The translations under genes were made by a program, and so were the position numbers. Shown here one piece after another: positions 1-6,809 of a stretch of 64,000 nt of DNA (position 1 is its first letter; the number at the start of each line of letters is the position of its first letter). Source of the stretch: Mobiluncus porci (GTDB lineage: Bacteria > Actinomycetota > Actinomycetes > Actinomycetales > Actinomycetaceae). The stretch lies in NCBI RefSeq assembly GCF_009695935.1, contig NZ_VUMY01000001.1:1-64000 (forward strand). Reading direction: 5' to 3'. The notes beneath the pieces were generated by a model. The model did no database searches. It saw nothing but the letters and a program-made list of their open reading frames with translations, and had not been told where the DNA came from.

Positions 1-112
1 GTTTCGCAGTCCACCCAAGCTCTAACAACTCCAACGCATACTCACGCACAGCCGAACCAGACCACCTACCACCCAAGAGCGCAACTCCCTTCCAAAAAAA
101 CGTTGCACTCAT
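1..112 (-). CDS. Partial unknown protein (5' end only, runs off the window)
   Basis: Reading the minus strand from an ATG at 112 (another ATG directly upstream at 115) gives an open frame of about 37 codons to the window edge, including SAVREYALELLELGW. That piece resembles the N-terminal helix-turn-helix stretch of some transposases or HTH proteins, but too little is visible to name a family. A second minus frame (66-290, 74 codons) overlaps it and has no recognisable domain, so this area may be a decayed gene. The function is unknown. Confidence 0.3.
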   Translation of the reverse strand, partial: MSATFFWKGVALLGGRWSGSAVREYALELLELGWTAK

Positions 113-283
113 CATCTGACACCGCATATATGCCACTCATGGCCAAATTCTCCTGAGTTACATCGTTCACCTCTGATACAAAGCTCGAAAAGGCATCCCA
201 AAAACAACATTCAACTACCACAGAGTGTTGAATAACCGCGATGCGGACGGTGCATAAGTCCCGGAAGCCTTTTCGGGGAATTT

Positions 284-323
284 TACTCAATGTATTGAGT
301 AAAAATACTCAGTATACTGAGTA
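284..323. promoter_or_regulatory. Tandem palindromic operator pair upstream of the AAA ATPase
   Basis: Two near-identical 18-bp palindromes lie in tandem. Site 1 is TACTCAATgtATTGAGTA (284-301) and site 2 is TACTCAGTatACTGAGTA (306-323). Their centres are 22 bp apart, about two helical turns, so a dimeric repressor could bind both on one face of the DNA. The ATPase start codon follows 36 bp downstream with a good AAGGAG. Binding by a repressor is inferred; the palindromes are directly visible. Confidence 0.6.
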
Positions 324-359
324 AAATGTTATGATTGTTTCGGGAGACCAAGGAGTGTA

Positions 360-1595
360 ATGGCTATGTTTCAGCGAAATATGGTAAGTGAGATACGCGA
401 ACGAATGCGTGAAGTTGGCAATCCCTTGCTGCAAGTCATTGTTGGGCCGCGACAGACTGGTAAGTCGACCATGCTGACCCAAGCGCTTGAAGAGATTAAT
501 CTCCCGTACCTTTTTGTGAGTTCCGATGATGCCGAAATTCCTAGCCGTCAGTGGTTGGAAACACAGTGGCAGCAGGCGCGACACCTTGCGACTTCCAATA
601 CCGACAGCGGCGCCAAAACGTCATCAAAGAAGACCCCGCCGAGCGCACTGTTGGTGGTTGATGAAATCCAGAAGGTGCCAAAGTGGTCCAGTGCGGTGAA
701 GGCTCTGTGGGATGAAGATCAAGTAACTGGCGTGAACTTGAAGGTGTTTCTTTCCGGATCGTCTAGCTTGCTCATTCAAAGTGGACTCGAGGAGTCGTTG
801 ATGGGACGTTTTGAACTGTTGCGTTCCACCCACTGGAGTTTTGCGGAATGCCGGGAGGCCTTCGGATTTGACCTGGATGATTTCCTTTTCTTTGGTGGCT
901 TCCCTGGGGCGGCGCGTTTTGTCAAGGATGAGGCGCGGTGGCGCGATTATCTCCGCAACTCAATTATCGAACCGACCATCGCAATGGATGCCTTTGCCGT
1001 GGCGGAGATTCGCAAGCCGGCTCTGCTGCGCGCCTTGTTTAGCCTGGGCGCGCGGTTTTCGAGTCAGGAACTTTCCTATACCAAGATGCTCGGTCAGCTT
1101 CATGATGCGGGCAACACCACGACCTTGGCGTCTTACCTCGACACTTTGGGCAAGGTAGGGATGCTGGCGGGACTGTCGAAATATCATCCCTCCGTCCTGA
1201 CTTCGCGCAAGTCTTCCCCGCGTCTCATGGTGTTTGACACCGCCCTGATGACGGCGACGAGCACGGCAAGCAAGAAGGCTTTTTTAGCGGACAGTGAAGC
1301 CCGCGGGCATTTGGTGGAAAGCGCTGTGGGAGCGTCTCTTTTGGCTCGCGGACCGGTGGAAGGCTTTGAAATCTTTTGGTGGCGGGAGGGAAACGCTGAG
1401 GTCGATTTCGTGTTGCGCCGCGATGAGGACCTCGTGGCATTGGAGGTAAAGAGCGGAAGGCAGAAGCCGCGCGGCGGAATGGATGCGTTCTTGAGGCTGT
1501 ATCCCGAGGCTCGTCGACTCGTTGTTGGTGGCGGGGGACGCGGCGCAGTCGACCTCGAAGCTTTCCTCGCAGGTCAGGTGCCGCTTTTTGATTGA
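360..1595 (+). CDS. AAA-family ATPase with C-terminal DUF4143 domain
   Basis: This 411-residue cytosolic protein has the two-part layout of the AAA_14/DUF4143 family. An N-terminal ATPase domain carries Walker A GPRQTGKST (residues 29-37), a Walker B LLVVDEIQK near 97-105 and a sensor-like FLSGSSS. The C-terminal DUF4143 region ends with WWREGNAEVDFVLRR and ALEVKSG, the D...E.K arrangement of a PD-(D/E)XK nuclease-like fold. Length is typical. The start at 360 follows AAGGAG; an ATG at 366 is also possible. Members are common in host-associated bacteria, usually as lone accessory genes, and their role is poorly known; some are suspected to act in stress or defence. The tandem palindromes upstream suggest tight repression. 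It sits alone between an unknown fragment and a polyphosphate kinase gene. Confidence 0.88.
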   Translation: MAMFQRNMVSEIRERMREVGNPLLQVIVGPRQTGKSTMLTQALEEINLPYLFVSSDDAEIPSRQWLETQWQQARHLATSNTDSGAKTSSKKTPPSALLVVDEIQKVPKWSSAVKALWDEDQVTGVNLKVFLSGSSSLLIQSGLEESLMGRFELLRSTHWSFAECREAFGFDLDDFLFFGGFPGAARFVKDEARWRDYLRNSIIEPTIAMDAFAVAEIRKPALLRALFSLGARFSSQELSYTKMLGQLHDAGNTTTLASYLDTLGKVGMLAGLSKYHPSVLTSRKSSPRLMVFDTALMTATSTASKKAFLADSEARGHLVESAVGASLLARGPVEGFEIFWWREGNAEVDFVLRRDEDLVALEVKSGRQKPRGGMDAFLRLYPEARRLVVGGGGRGAVDLEAFLAGQVPLFD

Positions 1596-1597
1596 AT

Positions 1598-1634
1598 CAG
1601 TCAAATCGCAGGGCTCGAACCAGTCAAATCGCAG
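1598..1634. repeat. 14-bp direct repeat pair
   Basis: CAGTCAAATCGCAG occurs at 1598-1611 and again at 1621-1634, 23 bp start to start, just after the ATPase stop codon. It could be a local slippage duplication or a binding site for the promoter of the next gene. There is no further evidence for either reading. Confidence 0.5.
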
Positions 1635-1712
1635 AGAACGCGATGAGGATTTGCGCTTGTACAATTTTCTAAATTTTGGGTGCGGGGGAGCGGGTTGGGG
1701 AATAATGGATTT

Positions 1713-2603
1713 ATGGCTAAGAAAGATAAGAAAACCGACTCCTCCGAAGCTGAGTCCCTGTTGGAGCTCTTAAGGGTGCCTTCAGGGGAAGTCGATGTTT
1801 TGCGAGACTTTGACCCGCGAGCCACGCCCGGCTACCCCGGCAAAGGCAAGAAAGACGCCGATGAGGAACTGGAAGCGCTGGATCCGGAGCTTTCCGACCT
1901 GCAAGAACGCCTTTATGCGGCTTCCACGGTCGACGACATGAAGGCGCCTTCGGTGCTGCTGATTCTGCAAGGGCTCGACACTGCCGGCAAGGGCGGGGTG
2001 ATTCGCCACGCGGTCGGGATGGTAGATCCGCAAGGCATCCAACTGGCTTCCTTTAAACGCCCCACCGAGGAAGAGCTGGCTCATGATTTCTTGTGGCGTA
2101 TTGAAAAACAACTCCCGAAACCGGGCAAACTCGGGATTTTCGACCGCTCGCAATACGAAGACGTGTTGATCCAACGGGTCGAACAGTTTGCTCCGCCGGA
2201 GGAGATTGAACGGCGTTACGGGGCCATCAATGATTTCGAGGCGCGCGTCGCCGAGTCGGGCACGAAGATTGTGAAATGCTTTTTGAACGTTTCGCGCGGA
2301 GAGCAGCGCGGGCGGTTAATGACGCGCCTGGAAGATCCGGAGAAGCTGTACAAATACAATCCCGGCGACGTGAACACGGCCTCGAAGTTCGATGCCTATA
2401 TGGAGGCCTACTCTATCGCGCTGACCAGGTGCAACACAGAGATCGCGCCGTGGTATGTCATCCCTTCGGACCGCAAGTGGTATCGCAACTGGGCGGTGGC
2501 AAAGCTCCTTATCGAGACCATGCGGGAGATGGAGTTGGGCTGGCCCGCCGCAGACTTCGATATCGCCACCGAGAAGGCCCGCGTGAGCGCGCTGCCCGAG
2601 TAG
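1713..2603 (+). CDS. ppk2: PPK2-family polyphosphate kinase (polyphosphate:nucleotide phosphotransferase)
   Basis: PPK2 enzymes move phosphate between inorganic polyphosphate and nucleotides, mostly making NTPs or NDPs from polyphosphate. The 296-residue product has Walker A GLDTAGKGG (residues 87-95), a Walker B segment GIFDRSQYEDVL (141-152) with the family-typical DRS, and the lid-region arginines in GEQRGRLMTRLEDPEK. This is the standard one-domain PPK2 length. The ATG at 1713 (MAKKDKK) is preferred because GGGGA lies just upstream and the earlier in-frame GTG at 1680 would add an unusual Gly-rich leader. The gene is monocistronic. The choice between class I (NDP) and class II (NMP) substrate cannot be made here. 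Confidence 0.9.
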   Translation: MAKKDKKTDSSEAESLLELLRVPSGEVDVLRDFDPRATPGYPGKGKKDADEELEALDPELSDLQERLYAASTVDDMKAPSVLLILQGLDTAGKGGVIRHAVGMVDPQGIQLASFKRPTEEELAHDFLWRIEKQLPKPGKLGIFDRSQYEDVLIQRVEQFAPPEEIERRYGAINDFEARVAESGTKIVKCFLNVSRGEQRGRLMTRLEDPEKLYKYNPGDVNTASKFDAYMEAYSIALTRCNTEIAPWYVIPSDRKWYRNWAVAKLLIETMREMELGWPAADFDIATEKARVSALPE

Positions 2604-2740
2604 CAGTATGCATCAACTGGCGCTGGGAAAATACCTTGTTTGCGATTTAGAAGGCAACTCTCGTGTCTTAGCCGAGTGGTCTCACAGTGCCTGCATCCTC
2701 GATTATTGTGGGGCTTGTAAATTACCCAGTTTGTGTGACA

Positions 2741-2769
2741 TTGTTATTACATGTAAGGCGCGGTAATAT
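2741..2769 (+). promoter_or_regulatory. Promoter of the dinJ-like/PIN module with a palindrome in the spacer
   Basis: A -35 TTGTTA (2741-2746) and a -10 TAATAT (2764-2769) are separated by exactly 17 bp. Inside the spacer lies the perfect 10-bp palindrome TTACATGTAA (2747-2756). This is a suitable site for autorepression by the antitoxin, the usual mode for type II toxin-antitoxin operons. GGAAGGAG precedes the antitoxin start at 2794. Confidence 0.6.
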
Positions 2770-2793
2770 AGAAGCTAGAGGAAGGAGTCGAAA

Positions 2794-3078
2794 ATGTCTG
2801 GGACCACGATTACGATTCGAACCGATTCTGAGCTGAAGAACGATGCGACGAAGCTGTTTGAGGGGCTGGGGATGAACCTGTCCGTGGCGATTAATATGTT
2901 TTTGCGACAGGCCGTTTCGAAGCAGAAATATCCCTTGAGTCTTGACTTGGAGATTGGGGAAGGCGCAAAGTCAAGTTATCCGAAGGGCTTTTTTGAGCTA
3001 TTCGGCGCCGGGGCTGATCTCGGTTTTGACGAAGAACCTGAAGACTTACCTCTGGACGGCGAGGACATGAGGCTGTGA
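2794..3078 (+). CDS. RelB/DinJ-family antitoxin
   Basis: The 94-residue product begins with the ribbon-helix-helix pattern of RelB/DinJ antitoxins: a beta strand TTITIRTDSELK, then DATKLFEGLGMNLSVAINMFLRQA, where the ITIR strand and the MNLSVAINMFLRQ helix are hallmark positions. The acidic C-terminal half (LDGEDMRL and before) would wrap the toxin. A strong GGAAGGAG precedes the ATG. It overlaps the downstream toxin by GTGA, so the two are translationally coupled. DinJ/RelB antitoxins normally pair with RelE/YafQ toxins, whereas this one pairs with a PIN ribonuclease. The antitoxin probably represses its own promoter through the palindrome at 2747-2756. Confidence 0.85.
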   Translation: MSGTTITIRTDSELKNDATKLFEGLGMNLSVAINMFLRQAVSKQKYPLSLDLEIGEGAKSSYPKGFFELFGAGADLGFDEEPEDLPLDGEDMRL

Positions 3079-3479
3079 AATATTTCCTAGACACCAACAT
3101 CATCATCTATTTCATCAACGGCAAATATTCCGAGGTGGCGCGGCATTTTGAGCAGGTGCCGCAAACTTCCATTGTGATTCCGTCGATGGTAGTTGGCGAG
3201 ATTGAATATGGAGCTTGTAAATCTCGTGATTACGCAAAAACTATCGAGTTGTATCGCAAGTTTATTGACCCCTTTGAAGTTGTGCCTTTTTCTTCGAGTG
3301 CGGTTGCGACCTACGGGGAGATTCGCTCTGATCTAGAAAAACGCGGGGAAACTATCGGTGCGAATGACCTGGTAATTGCTGCCACGGTCCTTGGGGAGGG
3401 TGGGACGCTCGTCACTCACAACACTAAAGAATTCTCTCGAGTTGCCGGTCTTACGGTTGCTGATTGGACAGAAGCGTAA
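3075..3479 (+). CDS. VapC-family PIN-domain ribonuclease toxin
   Basis: PIN toxins cleave RNA, often initiator tRNA or the 23S sarcin-ricin loop, when the antitoxin is lost. The 134 residues show the full PIN acidic set: D6 in FLDTNIIIYFI, E42 in MVVGEIEYG, D98 in GANDLVIAA, and the late N116 in VTHNTKEF. No key residue is missing, so it should be active. The GTG start at 3075 overlaps the antitoxin stop (GTGA). The length is typical of VapC. It acts in the cytoplasm and is held inactive by the upstream gene product. No other function fits. Confidence 0.88.
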   Translation: MKYFLDTNIIIYFINGKYSEVARHFEQVPQTSIVIPSMVVGEIEYGACKSRDYAKTIELYRKFIDPFEVVPFSSSAVATYGEIRSDLEKRGETIGANDLVIAATVLGEGGTLVTHNTKEFSRVAGLTVADWTEA

Positions 3480-3559
3480 AGGGGTGCAGTCGCAGTTCAA
3501 AGCGTCGCACTATACAATTTACAGGGCTTCCGCTGAACCTTTTGCATGGACTCGATGCC

Positions 3560-3960
3560 TTAAAAGCTCGGAACATTCATCCCGACGGCGCGGGCGGCCT
3601 CGGCGAGTTCCTCGTCGAAAACCAGCATGTCTGTACACAGCATCCAGCGGGCCATCTAGAGACGAACCGAGTCGGCGGAGCGCAGGGAGTTGCGAGAGTA
3701 TGCCGCGCCCATCCAATCACTAACTTCGGTTTCGACTGTTTTCACATTTCGCAAGGCTATGCGGGTGAGTTCTTCCCAGGCGCTGTCGATACCGTTGACG
3801 CATTTTAGGGTGCAGTAAAGTTCGTCAACACGGTGCGGCTAATGATTAGCTCATCGCCACGTTCGGTTGCGGCATCAACGAATTTTGCAACCTGATCGGA
3901 TTCCGCTTCTTCAATAACTAGTTTGACCAGAGCGGAAGTGTCGATATAGATGCGTTTCAA
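3560..3960 (-). pseudogene. Broken VapC-like PIN toxin (frameshift plus in-frame stop)
   Basis: Read on the minus strand from a TTG at 3960, the sequence starts MKRIYIDTSALVKLVIEE, a textbook PIN N-terminus with the first Asp. It loses frame near the segment ELIISRTVL. The neighbouring frame then continues as DELYCTLKCVNGIDSAWEEL and reaches SLRSADSVRL, the third PIN acidic motif. A TAG interrupts the frame there, and the same frame resumes MARWMLCTDMLVFDEEL and ends at 3560. One single-base deletion and one nonsense mutation explain all of this. Its start overlaps the end of an equally broken antitoxin (TTGA), so this is a dead vapBC pair next to a living toxin-antitoxin pair. Confidence 0.75.
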
Positions 3961-4095
3961 AATCGCCCCCGGGCGTCTGTGACGAGTTCCTCAGTGGGAC
4001 ATCAATCGTAATTCGAGGGATATCCTGGAACCGCACGCGCGGATAGCGCCATTCGGTTTCCTCAATGGCGCGAATAGCGGTCTGCTGCTTGATTT
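3957..4095 (-). pseudogene. Remnant of the partner VapB-type antitoxin
   Basis: Upstream of the broken toxin on the minus strand, the reading EETEWRYPRVRFQDIPRI continues into TIDVP. After a one-base loss it continues TEELVTDARGRF with a stop that overlaps the toxin start. This looks like the C-terminal half of a short antitoxin. The N-terminal half is missing because transposase sequence begins at about 4090-4105. Insertion of an IS3-type element is the simplest explanation. Confidence 0.55.
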
Positions 4096-4099
4096 TGTT

Positions 4100-4438
4100 G
4101 TGATGGGTAGGGGTGGGCGCCCGCGTGCGATTCGGATGGATAACGGGTCAGAATCCGTCTGTGCTGCTCTGGAGCAATGGGCGAGGGAGGATGAGATGAT
4201 TCAAGCGTTTATCTCGGCGGGCGATCCCTGGCATAGCGGGTTCTTGGGATCGTTTCATAACCCGGAGAGAGATGAGCTGTTGGAAGATAACTGTATTGAG
4301 AATCTTGCACACGCCCGACTACTCGTGACCCAGTGGTCACGGCGCCACAATAACACCCATACGCACTCCTCACTGGGCTACCTCAGCCCACGACAATACG
4401 CGGAACAATGGAAACAACAACACACAGCCAACACTTAA
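4100..4438 (+). pseudogene. IS3-family transposase (orfB) C-terminal fragment
   Basis: The 112 codons match the last third of the IS3/IS150 integrase core. They carry the second catalytic Asp in AIRMDNGSE, then AFISAGDPWHSGFLGSFHNP, ERDELLED, and the closing HSSLGYLSPRQYAEQW. The position where active enzymes have the catalytic Glu (usually in ESFNG) reads GSFHN here, and the N-terminal half with the first Asp is absent, so it cannot transpose. No start context is visible. Broken genes flank it on both sides (a vapB remnant at 4095 and another scrap after 4470), which marks an old insertion and deletion site. Confidence 0.85.
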
Positions 4439-4474
4439 ACCAAACGAACCAAAAACCTAGACCACCCCACCGCG

Positions 4475-4655
4475 AGCAGCCGCGCATTCCCAACGGGTCA
4501 TTTTCCTCAAAGACGGTGGGATTGTCGATGAACTCAAGTTTTCCGGTGTCGGGGGAGACAACCACGAGGCAGTTCTCCACAAGATTAGCCAGTGGGGGAT
4601 TTGAGTCAGCAAATGATTTTTTGAGGGCGAGCAAAACTCGCTTATTTAGGGGATA
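4475..4655 (-). pseudogene. Unrecognised gene scrap beyond the IS remnant
   Basis: The minus strand reads NKRVLLALKKSFADSNPPLA, then NLVENCLVVVSPDTGKLEF and IDNPTVFEENDPLGMRG, a protein-like stretch of normal composition with no start codon of its own and no conserved end. It lies between the IS3 fragment and the fluoride-channel gene. I take it as the remains of a gene cut by the same IS-related event. The family was not recognised. Confidence 0.3.
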
Positions 4656-5092
4656 AGAAACAAGCTGGTGTTGAGGGAGGCTCCGGCGAGTGCGGAGCCG
4701 ATGGAAGCAAATAAACTCACTCCGACTAGCAAAGTGGATTTCATGGCGTAGCCCCAGGCAAAGCGAGGCTTCCAAGTGTAGCCGATGGTATCCATGATGG
4801 CGGTGGAAAAAGTCGTGTAACCTCCCAAAAAACCAGTCTGAAACGGCACGGAGAGAAAACTGGCTCCGAGAGCGGGCGAAGTTGCTGCCCAACCCACTAG
4901 GAAACAGCCGGTAAGGTTGACAAAGATTATTCCCCAGCCTCCCCAGAGCCGCTTGCCGGATTCGGTTTCGCTCGGGTGGAGTCGAGAACGGCGGGAGCGG
5001 AGTTGATTCAGCAATAGCGTGGCCAGTTTATCGATTCCGAAACGGGAGACTGCACCGAGACCACCGAAGAGTGCCACGAGGAGGGGAGTCAT
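4646..5092 (-). CDS. crcB: Fluoride exporter subunit CrcB/FluC
   Basis: FluC proteins are small four-helix membrane channels that let toxic fluoride leave the cell. This 148-residue copy has GGLGAVSRFG near the N-terminus, the pore Asn in FVNLTGCFLVGW, and the full signature FLGGYTTFSTAIMD that provides the Phe box and Thr/Ser pore residues. A charged loop after helix 1 (SRRSRLHPSETESGK) makes it slightly longer than most. It is the second gene of a pair: its ATG overlaps the stop of the upstream crcB-like gene (ATGA at 5089-5092). Paired genes of this kind build heterodimeric channels. No fluoride riboswitch is visible upstream of the pair. Confidence 0.93.
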   Translation of the reverse strand: MTPLLVALFGGLGAVSRFGIDKLATLLLNQLRSRRSRLHPSETESGKRLWGGWGIIFVNLTGCFLVGWAATSPALGASFLSVPFQTGFLGGYTTFSTAIMDTIGYTWKPRFAWGYAMKSTLLVGVSLFASIGSALAGASLNTSLFLIP

Positions 5093-5622
5093 GATTCGCC
5101 CCCCAATTCGGGGTTGTTGGCGTTAGGGAGGGTGAAGTCGGCGGGGGAGTCGCGGTAGGGGTCTCCTCCCACAAAGGCGCGGCGCGTCCCGAGCCACAGG
5201 GCGAATAAGCCGAGAGGCAGGGCGAGACCGAACATGGCCAGGAGTTCGAGAAGATAGCCCAGATGGAACTTGCCGAAAGAAATAATCTGCCACACCGGCC
5301 CACCATACGTCCCGAGCCCTCCGCAAAATCCGGTTCCGAGCGCGAGTTTCAAAGATTGGGAGCGGCGCCGATTCGGGTTGGACACCAGCCTCCCCGTGAC
5401 ATAAGCCAGCACGAAAACCGAGACGAGGTTCAAAATCCAGGTGTCGATATTGACACCCCCACCACCCACGATAATCCGGCAGATTCCGGTGCAATCGGGA
5501 GAAGCACTAAGACTGCCGGCGTAGAGCGAACCTGCCCATCTCAGGACCGAGCCAACCCCGCCGCCGAGAAAGACTGCCAGTGTGGCAACAAACCACGGCA
5601 AATCCCGACTCGCTTTTTTCAC
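5089..5622 (-). CDS. crcB: Second CrcB/FluC-type subunit (divergent partner)
   Basis: This 177-residue membrane protein has the family plan: GGGVGSVLRWAG at the start, WILNLVSVFVLAYVTG with the pore Asn, and GTGFCGGLGTYGGPVW at the position of the GxxGGxTTFS signature. The TTFS core is replaced by GTYGG, and a hydrophilic tail of about 30 residues (GGDPYRDSPADF onward) is added. It comes first in the operon and overlaps the next crcB by four bases. In two-gene Fluc systems one partner typically diverges in this way and only one of the two pores conducts, so I infer it is the structural partner. Confidence 0.85.
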   Translation of the reverse strand: MKKASRDLPWFVATLAVFLGGGVGSVLRWAGSLYAGSLSASPDCTGICRIIVGGGGVNIDTWILNLVSVFVLAYVTGRLVSNPNRRRSQSLKLALGTGFCGGLGTYGGPVWQIISFGKFHLGYLLELLAMFGLALPLGLFALWLGTRRAFVGGDPYRDSPADFTLPNANNPELGGES

Positions 5623-5694
5623 GAAATAAGCCTAACGCCTCAATCATGATAGTATAGCGAGGCTGATTGAAGTGTCCTAAACTATGAGGAAACC

Positions 5695-6078
5695 ATGTTA
5701 TTTGCATTGAATGTCGTCTCGCAGGTTCTGCTTGTCTTGAGCTCCTTGCTGCTTGTTTTGTCCATCTTGCTCCATAAAGGTCAAGGTGGCGGTATGTCCG
5801 ATATGTTTGGCGGGGGACTGACCTCGGCGATGTCGTCTTCCGGAGTGGGACAGCGCAACCTCAATATCGCCACAGTGGTTACCTCTCTGGTGTGGGTGTT
5901 CGCGATTGTTCTCTTCGCCTTCACCATGGAAAAACCTTCCGTCGACGACGCCAATTCGCTGGTTTCGAACACTTCGAGCAGCTCCCAGGCTCCGGCTACT
6001 ACGGCTCCGAACCTGGCTCCCAGCGAGACCCCTGCCGCTTCCGAAACTTCTTCGACACCAGCGGAGAGCGGAAACTAA
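5695..6078 (+). CDS. secG: Preprotein translocase subunit SecG
   Basis: SecG is the small non-essential subunit of the SecYEG protein-export channel. The 127 residues contain helix 1 (ALNVVSQVLLVLSSLLLVLS), the conserved cytosolic loop LLHKGQGGGMSDMFGGG, and helix 2 (IATVVTSLVWVFAIVLFAF). A tail of about 45 residues rich in Ser, Ala, Thr and Pro follows; this is longer than in most SecG proteins but often seen in Actinobacteria. GAGGAAACC precedes the ATG. A strong terminator follows at 6113-6152, so it is transcribed alone. It is divergent from the fluoride-channel pair. Confidence 0.93.
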   Translation: MLFALNVVSQVLLVLSSLLLVLSILLHKGQGGGMSDMFGGGLTSAMSSSGVGQRNLNIATVVTSLVWVFAIVLFAFTMEKPSVDDANSLVSNTSSSSQAPATTAPNLAPSETPAASETSSTPAESGN

Positions 6079-6112
6079 GTTCCGAAGAACTCTGCTGCGG
6101 TTTTCACCTTCG

Positions 6113-6152
6113 AAAACGTCTCGACCTGGGGAATCCGGGTCGAGACGTTTTT
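6113..6152 (+). terminator. Rho-independent terminator after secG
   Basis: A 12-bp stem, AACGTCTCGACC paired with GGTCGAGACGTT, encloses a loop of about 10 nt and is followed by a T run. It ends the secG transcript and insulates the regulated promoter that starts about 30 bp further on. Confidence 0.85.
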
Positions 6153-6183
6153 CTCTAGGGCTGCGTCTTTCCGCTCTCGCCGA

Positions 6184-6232
6184 TTTTTCACCCTTTTGGG
6201 TGTAGCCCGACACGGAGCAGACTTGCTAGCTT
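6184..6232 (+). promoter_or_regulatory. Regulated promoter P1: CACCC-N4-GGGTG site plus extended -10
   Basis: The palindrome CACCC-TTTT-GGGTG (6189-6202) has the flanks TTT on the left and TA on the right. Exactly 18 bp after the TGTA comes TTGC, then a -10-like TAGCTT (6227-6232), which together form a TGn extended -10. The palindrome centre lies 31.5 bp upstream of the -10, and no good -35 is present; this geometry suits a class II activator. Two other promoters (9645-9691 and 9719-9765) have the same arrangement. Confidence 0.65.
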
Positions 6233-6281
6233 AGAGCCACGGTCGCAAAAGTGACCGACTAAACTCACGAAGGAGAAAACC

Positions 6282-6809
6282 GTGACTGGCATGACCGTGA
6301 ATAATGTTCCTCCGCTGCAGGATGCTGTGTCCGCACCGTCCTCCCCCTCGGGCGGAGTCAAGAAAAAACTCATCGTAACCGCTGCCATACTGTGCGCTGT
6401 GGCTACTGTGCTCTGTGTCCTGGGTCTGATTCTGGCGGCTAATTCGCTCAATAGTCTCGCCGAGCAGTTGACACCGGAAAATTATGAACAATTAATCAAT
6501 GAATCCAACGCCGATATGTTGAAATTTGCGCTTCTCGGTATCGGCGGGTTGTTGAACTTCGTAGCCTTTATCCTGGCTTTGGTGGCGCTGATCGGCTCCA
6601 AACCGAAGACCCTCGCTTTGATTGTGTTCCTCTGCGTTTTGTTCATTCCCGGCATTGCCACTGGCATAGCTGCCTCGAACTATGGCTCGGCGGTGGAGAA
6701 TGTCACCAATAAGTCCTTTGAAATGATGGGGGCAGATTTGGATTCGGCGCTGGATGATGCCCTCGATGATGCACTTGACGATGCCGTTTCCGAGGCTTTA
6801 TCTCAGTGA
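6282..6809 (+). CDS. Membrane protein with acidic DDAL-repeat tail, unknown function
   Basis: The 175-residue product starts at a GTG preceded by GAAGGAG. After a Pro/Ser-rich N-terminus it has three predicted membrane helices (about residues 29-53, 79-101 and 107-129). The C-terminal tail repeats LDDA (SALDDALDDALDDAVSEAL), an acidic amphipathic segment. I do not recognise a family. Its stop overlaps the GTG of the next gene (GTGA), so it is co-transcribed with a cell-wall-binding protein. Promoter P1, shared in design with the SPFH and DUF4428 genes, places it in the same regulon, and an envelope role is inferred from that. Confidence 0.75.
   Translation: MTGMTVNNVPPLQDAVSAPSSPSGGVKKKLIVTAAILCAVATVLCVLGLILAANSLNSLAEQLTPENYEQLINESNADMLKFALLGIGGLLNFVAFILALVALIGSKPKTLALIVFLCVLFIPGIATGIAASNYGSAVENVTNKSFEMMGADLDSALDDALDDALDDAVSEALSQ

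Noticed and set aside
4383-4892. 169-codon minus-strand frame
   Set aside because: Part is antisense to the IS fragment and part overlaps crcB in the wrong frame. Only the central piece (4475-4655) looks protein-like and is listed as a scrap.
5623-5694. Possible fluoride riboswitch upstream of the crcB pair
   Set aside because: Only about 70 bp separate it from the divergent secG, and the conserved crcB-motif pseudoknot sequence is not visible.
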